Part shown: one piece after another, positions 56,576 to 64,000 of the stretch
Layout: every line of letters starts with the position of its first letter
How positions within the stretch are numbered: the first letter of the stretch is position 1
Source of the DNA: Agrypnia vestita
Taxonomy: Eukaryota > Arthropoda > Insecta > Trichoptera > Phryganeidae
Reading direction: 5' to 3'
NCBI GenBank assembly: GCA_016648135.1
Contig: JADDOH010010932.1
Location: forward strand, 1 to 64,000
DNA: 64,000 nt
Program-made: the position numbers and the translations under genes
The notes under the pieces: model-generated
Told to the model about the DNA's origin: nothing
What the model saw: only the letters and a program-made list of their open reading frames with translations
Databases searched by the model: none

Positions 56576-57059
56576 ACTCTGACATTACTATTATTGTCCG
56601 GTATTGGCCTACATGTTGCAGGTTCGCCGATATTATCTGCTTGTCTTCATCTCATCAACTCTCGATGAGACATTAAAAATCAAAAATATGCATATTTAGT
56701 GTATCGATGTAAAAATATGTAACTAAATATTTGTTTTAATGTGAATAACTAAAAACTGATTTATTGTGTAAAATGGGTTCAGGTTATTGTCGAGAAAGTG
56801 GGAGTAGTTTTTTGAATGATGACAGTATCTGCAAGAATATCAACATCAACATTGAGATCAGAACAATATGTATTTTATGTACGACACGTTCTTGCGTAGC
56901 GAGAAAAATAACCAACATTATTAGAATGCTAGCTTATCTATATTATGGTAGCTTTAGAAATGCGTTATGCAGTGCGTAGTTATGCCATTACTAGTTTTTA
57001 AAAATAACCAAATCGTGTGAAAAGCAGCAGGCAATGAGCAATAGCTAATCGCAGATACT
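56576..57059. other. unassigned sequence
   Basis: Nothing recognised. Confidence 0.5.
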
Positions 57060-57067
57060 AAAGCCGC

Positions 57068-57729
57068 TAAGGTTTCTCTATTCCCGGACTTCTTTCATTC
57101 CCGGGACTCAATTCGCAGCTCCGAATCTTTAATTAAGAATGTAAAAATTTTCATGTAAAAGATTTTGTTTGTTTTTATGAACATTGTTTATTTTATTTCA
57201 ATTAAATTGTTATTTTTACCTATTAACAAAAAAATACTGTTTCTTAATAAAAATACAGACATAATAAATTCTTAATATTAAAATAAAGATTATAAATATA
57301 ATTTGAATGAAATATATTGTGTGTAGAATGTACATATTTACAATCAATCTTTTTTATAATATTAAAAAAATTAAACACCAAAACAGTTTTATTTAAAATA
57401 TTATTATAATGTAAAATTATCAAAATGTTCAAATTTACATCTGATGCTTACATGCTTCTCGATTTTTTACATATATTTCAAGCAACAGAAAAAATTCTAT
57501 CTGTTTCAACTGATGGCGGATTTATGGTCAACTTCGTTCTGCTTGTTCGCTTCCCTGTAGATTAATAGGCTTTTATTTATTTAAAAAAAAATTAAAAATA
57601 TTTCCTAGAATATTTTTTTCCAACTTTGAGTCCCGGGACTCGACATAAGCATTCCCGGGACTCGATGTATCAAAAACTACGCGTATTCACTGAAAACCAT
57701 TCCCGGGTCGGCCCGGGTCAGAAACCCTA
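57068..57729. mobile_element. non-autonomous hAT-type element with subterminal CCCGGGACTC motifs
   Basis: Terminal inverted repeats TAAGGTTTCT and AGAAACCCTA, flanked by AAAGCCGC (57060-57067) and AAAGACGC (57730-57737), agreeing at 7 of 8 positions, as for hAT target sites. Both ends carry copies of a TTCCCGGGACTC-like motif (two on the left, three on the right), the likely transposase-binding subterminal repeats. The AT-rich 500-bp middle encodes nothing recognisable. Confidence 0.75.
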
Positions 57730-57737
57730 AAAGACGC

Positions 57738-58140
57738 ACAGCTGCCAGTACCCTATAACCGCCCGCAGAACCTATCAGTAAACTAACTGCTACCATTATA
57801 TTAATTGTAGCAATATTTCCCTTCATTTAATCATATCTCCCAGACCAGACAATTTGCGTTAACATCACAGTTAGCAGTTCCTCGAACACTGAAATAATTT
57901 CCGTTCCATCGCGCTCGCAATAAAACGCAACGCACGCTCAGTGTCTGCGTCCACAACATAACTAGGGATGAATAAGAGAAAAGGTCACACAGGACGCGAC
58001 GCGAAATGTTTATTGTTTATTATTCTTAAAAATTCTATGCATTCGAAATACGCCTCTTTGCTGCGCCGCGTGCCAGAGCGATTCAAATCGCGGGGGATAT
58101 TAGACCAGGAATAAATAATACCTCCCTGCTTGCAACCAGG
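57738..58140. other. unassigned sequence
   Basis: Nothing recognised. Confidence 0.5.
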
Positions 58141-60156
58141 TCATAATTTATTTATTTATTTGTTTACGCCCATTAGGCTTTTACATAAAGAGTATAAAAT
58201 AAATTTCAAAAAGCACATACATTAAACAATATCTGTATAGCACCAAAACATGAGTATAAAAGTTAAAAATATAAAGTAAAGAGCGGCAATGTGTATAGAA
58301 TTTTACCTAAAAATATAACATAAAATTAAAAATAACATACATTAAACAATATAAGTTATAAGTAGCGAAATATGAAGTATCAGGAATAGCACCAAAACAT
58401 GAGTTAAAAGTTAAAAATATAAAGTAAAGAGCGGCAATGTGTATAGGCTTTTACCTAAAAATATAACATAAAATTAAAAAGAACATACATTAAACAATAT
58501 AAGTTATAAGTAGCGAAATATGAAGTATCAGGAATAGCACCAAAACATGAGTTAAAAGTTAAAAATATAAAGTAAAGAGCGGCAATGTGTATAGGCTTTT
58601 ACCTAAAAATATAACATAAAATTAAAAAGAACATACATTAAACAATATAAGTTATAAGTAGCAAAATATGAAGTATCAGGAATAGCACCAAAACATGAGT
58701 TAAAAGTTAAAAATATAAAGTAAAGAGCGGCAATGTGTATAGGCTTTTACCTAAAAATATAACATAAAATTAAAAAGAACATACATTAAACAATATAAGT
58801 TATAAGTAGCGACATATGAAGTATCAGGATAGCACCAAACATGAAGTTAAAAGTTAAAATATAAAGTAAGAGCGGCAAATGGTTGTATAGGCTTTTCCTA
58901 AAAATATAAACATAAAATTAAAAAAACTTACATTAAACAATATAATTTATAAGTATCGAATATGAAGGGTATCAGGAATAGCACAAACCGAGTTAAAAGT
59001 TAAAATATAAGTAAAGAGCGGCAATTTTGTATATGCGTTTACCTAAAATATCACATAAAATAAAAGAACATACATTAAACAATATAAGTTTATAAGTAGC
59101 GAAATATGAGTAATCAAATAGCAACCAAACATGAGTTAAAAGTTTCAAAAATATAAAGTAAGAGCGGCACAATGTGTTAGGGGCTTTTCCTAAAAATAAC
59201 ATACACTTAAAAAAGAACATACATTAAACAATATAAGTTATAAGTAGCGAAATATGAAGTATGCAGATAGCACCAAAACATTATTAAAAGTATAAAAATA
59301 TAAATTAAAGAGCGCAATTTGGTATAGGCTTTTACCTAAATATAACATGAAATTAAAAGAACATACATTAAAACAATATAAGTTAGAAGTAGGAAATATG
59401 AATTATCAGGAATAGCACCAAAACATGGGTATAAAAGTTAAAAATATAAAGTAAAGAGAGGCAATGTGTATAGGCTTTTACCTAAAAAATATAACATAAA
59501 ATTAAAAAGAACATACATTAAACAATATAAGTTATAAGTAGCAAAATATGAAGTATCAGGAATAGCACCAAAACATGAGTATAAAAGTTAAAAATATAAA
59601 GTAAAGAGCGGCAATGTGTATAGGCTTTTACCTAAAAATATACATAAAATTAAAAGAAACATACATTAAACAATATAAGTTATAAGTAGCAAAATATGAA
59701 GTATCAGGAATAGCACCAAAACATGAGTATAAAAGTTTAAATATAAAGTAAAGAGCAGCGATGTGTATAGGCTTTTACCTAAAAATATAACATAAAATTA
59801 AAAAGAACATACATTAAACAATATAAGTTATAAGTAGCGAAATATGAAGTATCAGGAATAGCACCAAAACATGAGTTAAAAGTTAAAAATATAAAGTAAA
59901 GAGCGGCAATGTGTATAGGCTTTTACCTAAAAATATAACATAAAATTAAAAAGAACATACATTAAACAATATAAGTTATAAGTAGCGAAATATGAAGTAT
60001 CAGGAATAGCACCAAAACATGAGTTAAAAGTTAAAAATATAAAGTAAAGAGCGGCAATGTGTATAGGCTTTTACCTAAAAATATAACATAAAATTAAAAA
60101 GAACATACATTAAACAATATAAGTTATAAGTAGCAAAATATGAAGTATCAGTAATG
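58141..60156 (-). repeat. LINE 3' UTR expanded into a 148-bp tandem array
   Basis: At 58145-58180 the minus strand ends like the other LINEs: TGTAAAAGCC-TAAT-GGGCG then AATAAATA repeats. Upstream of that end (higher coordinates) about 13 units of 148 bp follow. Markers ACATACATTAAACAATATAA occur at 58335, 58483, 58631, 58779 and onward. Each unit contains AGCACCAAAACATGAGT, TAAAGAGCGGCAATGTGTAT and AGGCTTTTACCTAAAAATAT. The last block resembles the LINE 3' terminus, so the unit probably derives from the 3' UTR. Most units are nearly identical; those at about 58800-59400 are full of small indels. Confidence 0.9.
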
Positions 60157-60158
60157 TA

Positions 60159-60577
60159 CAGGATGTCCCGTATCCCGACATCAAACCGAAATCCAGTGAT
60201 AGGTCAAGTCATAATAGTTATCAGAAAAATATTTAAACACATGTTTTAAAAATTATAAGCATTTAAAAAAAATCATAAAAAATCCACGCCCTGTGACGGT
60301 CTTTTCACTCCTGTTGCTACAAATCTTTATTTTTCTTCATTTTTCATTATTATTATGTAATCCTCTATAATGCTTCTGTAAACTTTTGTCCAAAATTCAA
60401 AGTCAACTGCTCCAGCATGGAAGAAAATGTCACGCTCTGACCAAACCAAGTATTCAAAATCAATACTTTGCCCAGTTTTAACTGTTTTTTTAATTTTTTT
60501 AAAATATTTTTCTGATAACTATTATTACTTGGCCTATCATCTGATTTAAGCTTGACGTCAAAATACGGGACACCCTA
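60159..60577. mobile_element. Tc1/mariner-type MITE abutting the array
   Basis: Inverted ends CAGGATGTCCCGTAT and ATACGGGACACCCTA, flanked by TA on each side (60157-60158, 60578-60579). The arms continue for about 80 bp (CAAGTCATAATAGTTATCAG on the left, CTGATAACTATTATTACTTG on the right). The 419-bp element encodes no transposase. Confidence 0.8.
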
Positions 60578-60579
60578 TA

Positions 60580-62999
60580 TAGGTACCATAATGCCATATT
60601 TTAAAAAATAATTGGTTTAACTTTTACGTAAAATACGCAATCATATTACAACCACTCAGCGAAGACCAATTACTCAAAGTTATAATTGGAAAAACCGGCT
60701 GAGTTTTAAATTTTTTTTTGACGAGTAACATCTTTCCTCTCGCTTTCCTGCAATCTGTGGCAGTGATTTTGTGAAAATGGACGGAAATGCGTAACAGGAA
60801 ATACGACGCCAGGGAAGCGCGCGCAATTTCATTTAACCAATGAGCGCACGCGGATCGCGGGCGATAGAAAAAAAAAATCATCGTTAAAAAAACAAATCAA
60901 TGTCCAGCAAGTGCCATCACAGCGAAGACGCACACTTTCACAGTCAATTTTTCTGATTTTTTATATATGCTACACGGCTGGTGTCAAGCGTGTGGATGTT
61001 GTAACTTTTACATTACATCTTCGAAACTATCCAAAAAATACTTTTTTTTTTACATAAATGTAAACAATAACTATCCTTAATGATTTTCATTCTCAATTTT
61101 TGTGTGATTATTTTTAAATAGTTTTAAAAAGTTTTCATACAATACATATGGCGGCACAGTACCGCCATCAATGAAAATAAATAAAATCATATAATTGAAC
61201 AAACACATTTCTAAACAAAATGCATACCTACCTAGTGCGGCAAAATTCAATAATAAATAAATGCACATACATTTTCTTTACCTGTATTTACTAATTAATA
61301 AATAAATAGGTAGGTATTAGCTTTTTAAAATTTTGATGTTAATTTCTGTCGCTGCTCAATTGATATTTTTAATTGTAAAATGTCAAATGATACACATCAT
61401 ATGCGACTACTGTAAGGCTCGCTCGTTCTTTTTTAATATATTTTGTACCCAGTCTTTTATAAGTATATCTTTAAAAATAAAATAAGAAATTTTTTCAGCG
61501 GATCTCGCAGTAAAACATATGAAACCTGCTTTAAAAAGAGTGGGAATCAATTTTTAGCAAGGCGTACAGCATTTACTACAATAATTATCACTTTTATTAT
61601 GCTTTACACCGGATATTGTATGGTTCTGGGGCTAAAACTAATCACGCAGTAATTGAACAAAATGGCACTAGTCAAAGAAGACCGTGACTACTGCCAACAT
61701 TACCGAAAATGCTTAAATACAGAGACACGAACAAACAATATTCGCTGCCGTTGAATTTGAAACTTTAGTAGGTACAATGTAAAAGAATGATAGTGTAAAA
61801 TATGTATTATTTAAAGAAAAAAACGGTGATTTATACTACACAATCCACCCTTGGCAAGCGCCTGGCACAAACTGATACTAGTGTGGGAACGGAGCTGCCA
61901 ATTTTTTCGAACGACATAATAAATTTCACACATTTTTGTCACCGAGAACGAGGTTTCGTCATGAAAGAATTTTCGGTGGGCGCCAACAAAATGATTTCTA
62001 TTCGGAAAAAAATTCACAAACATGATTTTTATATGATACGAATAGTCACAATGCCTAGTTCTGTTTTATATTTGCTGCCAGAAATCCATTAACTGCCTCA
62101 TCTGTAGACTGTAGAGTTCAGTGTAATACATTTCATACTAGACGAGTACACCATAGCACTGTTTTATTGATGGTATATATTTACTGCTACATGGCTTCAT
62201 GGCCTATTGAAGGTCTTCGTTTGTTATTATACTTGGTATTAGGTGCTTTTGTCCTGGAACTCGAAGGTAAACATGTAAGAAGTCGCCATCCATTTGGGAT
62301 CCTTCAATGAATGCAGCTCACATGAAGTTCTATATTTACGCTAAGGACGTGTTCAACCCATCATGTCCTTTGTGATTTAAGGACACTAACTGAATCAAGA
62401 TTTCCATTAAAATGTGTCTACGGTGATCTGGAACCTCTAGTTCCTTATTTGAATGCAGAACCATTTACTTGAATTAAACCGAAGTGAACATTTCAAGCAT
62501 AAGTATCTATTACAGCTTGCTAGCTTTCCATGTCTCATTCCGACCTACCAGACAGAAGTGTCTCTTTTCCCTTCCAATTTATCAAACTAACAATAGGAAA
62601 TCTTCTCCCATTCAGATTACAATTACCTCTTAAATTCAATAGATATTTTTAACACTAAATATGAAGAGTATCGTCATATGGTGAGGCAGATACTAGAAAC
62701 TCGTCCCCCTCCCTGATCATGTATATTATATACATCACGAGCCCCTTTATGTCCTTGTTAAAGTTAAATTTGGAACAATCAGTTAAATAATGTTTCATCT
62801 GCCATTGTCAAATTGACTTATCTATGGTAATGTTCTATTTGTGTTATCCTTTAATTGTGGAAGACATTTAACTATTTTTTTGTATTTCATCTTATCAAGC
62901 GATTGTGTCTCCCTGTTAGATGACCGAATTAAATTAAATAAATTAGTTTTTGTGCAGTCTTACACGCTTTCCACATGCCACATACATGATCAGCGGAAG
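60580..62999. other. unassigned sequence
   Basis: No gene recognised. The 96-codon frame at 61802-62092 and others lack motifs. 60780-60870 is GC-richer (GCGCGCGCAATTTC). Confidence 0.4.
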
Positions 63000-63240
63000 T
63001 TTCCGTGTTGGACTTCTTCCACGCACTCCACATTGGTGCCCATATCACCATCAACACCGACTTTGCCATCTTATTTTTAATTCTGATTTGTTGCGAATAC
63101 GACATTGACCCAACTGACTAACTCTTTGATTAGTTTTTCAAATTTTTTTCGATTCTTTTCTGAAGTATATATAAGTGTCCATGTGTCAAATGCATACGTA
63201 ACAGCAGGGCGTGTTGTTGTGTGGTGGATTACAGTTTATT
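63000..63240 (-). pseudogene. possible LINE RT C-terminal scrap
   Basis: The minus strand from about 63223 reads RPAVTYAFDTWTL then SEKNRKKFEKLIKEL. This resembles the L-R-P-V-x-TYA-E-TWTL segment after the RT catalytic motifs seen in other families here (for example LMYGSETWTIG). Only one motif is convincing; limits uncertain. Confidence 0.45.
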
Positions 63241-63857
63241 ATTTGATTAATAGAACTTTCGTTTTCGTGGGCTTCTCAAGGGAAAAATACCGAATAATCA
63301 ACGAGACGTAATTAAAAATCAATATTTTCATGGATTTCTGAATAAACCTAAAACGAAACATTTTCCTTCGCTATTGGCGCAAGTCGAAGAAGAAGAAAAC
63401 GCAAAAGTCTTTCCAAAGTCGTAATGCCTAATAAAAATGCTCTCACTTTTAGGTGATAAATTACATTACGTTTTAACATATTTTTCCACTTTAAAGACGA
63501 GAAAAACATTACAAGATTATGCCGCTTAATAAATATTTACGTCCGATGAACATCTCGCGGGAGAGAAAATGTTTTTTTTCGTTTTTCTGATAATTGAGTC
63601 TTGAAAGCATTGTTTCGGCGGTTTTAAGGTCCTTGGGCACGTCTCGAATCATGTCGTACTCTTCTTAGAAAAGGCAGAGGATATTAATGTCGTGGCTTTC
63701 TAAAGTAATGACATTGATCCGTCTCCATAATTCAGATCTTTAGTCGCGTTAAGATATTTATTTATGTATTATATTTCTGTGAGCGAAAGGAACGACGAAA
63801 TGGTTAATAAAATCTAGTTTTGGGTTAAGTATGCAGAGTTCTTTTTTAGATACACAT
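63241..63857. other. unassigned sequence
   Basis: Nothing recognised. Confidence 0.45.
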
Positions 63858-64000
63858 CTTTCTCTTTCTTTCTTTCTTCTTCAGCCTTCAACTCTCCGCT
63901 GCTGTATTTTGGACTCTTTCATACCCTTACATCCTTCCTTATTGTTTGCTAGTTATAGCCATTTCCTTCCCCCACAGCGGCTATATTGTCGGCCCATCTT
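63858..64000 (-). pseudogene. LINE RT C-terminal end (family 3, copy 3), cut by window edge
   Basis: The minus strand from 64000 reads GATGGGCCGACAATATAGCC, then AAACAATAAGGAAGGATG and a CAGCAGCGGAG block, finishing in GAAGAAAGAAAG repeats. It is collinear with 52443-52575 on the plus strand. The coding part lies beyond the right edge. Confidence 0.75.

Noticed and set aside
61802..62092. 96-codon open frame
   Set aside because: No motif on either strand and AT-rich composition like its surroundings.

Overview
The window looks like AT-rich, repeat-dense DNA from an animal, most likely an insect. The evidence is a mixture of mariner, hAT-type, Helitron-like and non-LTR (LINE) elements, tRNA-derived SINE-like repeats, and a short interstitial run of the insect telomere motif TTAGG/CCTAA (45109-45128). 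No host protein-coding gene, rRNA or functional tRNA gene could be recognised. The long open frames that make biochemical sense all belong to mobile elements. The window is best read as intergenic or intronic DNA that has been a landing ground for transposons. There are no bacterial operon features and no CRISPR array.

Layout. 1-5000: a diverged repeat, a LINE reverse-transcriptase (RT) tail (2505-3075) and an inverted-repeat element (4385-4835). 5000-17000: RT scraps, SINE copies, a non-autonomous hAT element with a target duplication (10925-11792), a Helitron-like segment carrying a ~130-bp tandem array (12423-13150), and small fold-back elements. 17000-23500: an old LINE whose RT is split by about 2.5 kb of foreign sequence (17880-21960), bracketed by two copies of a GCATGC-rich inverted-repeat element, then an LTR-like repeat. 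23700-26000: a fold-back element and a ~60-bp minisatellite of about 18 units. 26740-31200: four LINE 3' ends, one with a 265-codon open RT tail. 31278-38660: LTR-like repeats of two families, SINE copies, fold-backs, and a dense array of heat-shock-element-like pentamers (37134-37197). 38942-40672: a nearly intact mariner nested in a LINE tail, with TA target site and 29-bp perfect inverted repeats. 41400-47900: more Helitron-like, LTR-like and fold-back repeats. 48240-49860: the best LINE, with a 394-codon open RT. 50800-57730: RT scraps, repeats and a second hAT-type element. 58141-60156: a LINE 3' end whose untranslated region is expanded into about 13 copies of a 148-bp unit, abutted by a 0.4-kb MITE. 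60600-64000: mostly unassigned, ending in a LINE tail that runs off the right edge.

The main things worth following up are: heat-shock-element-like arrays, several inside one LTR-like family; a 3'-terminal stem-loop shared by several LINE tails with compensatory base changes; conversion of a LINE 3' UTR into a local satellite; and hammerhead-like CTGATGA...GAAAC motifs in several otherwise different repeats. None has been tested by alignment or search; all comparisons were made by eye.
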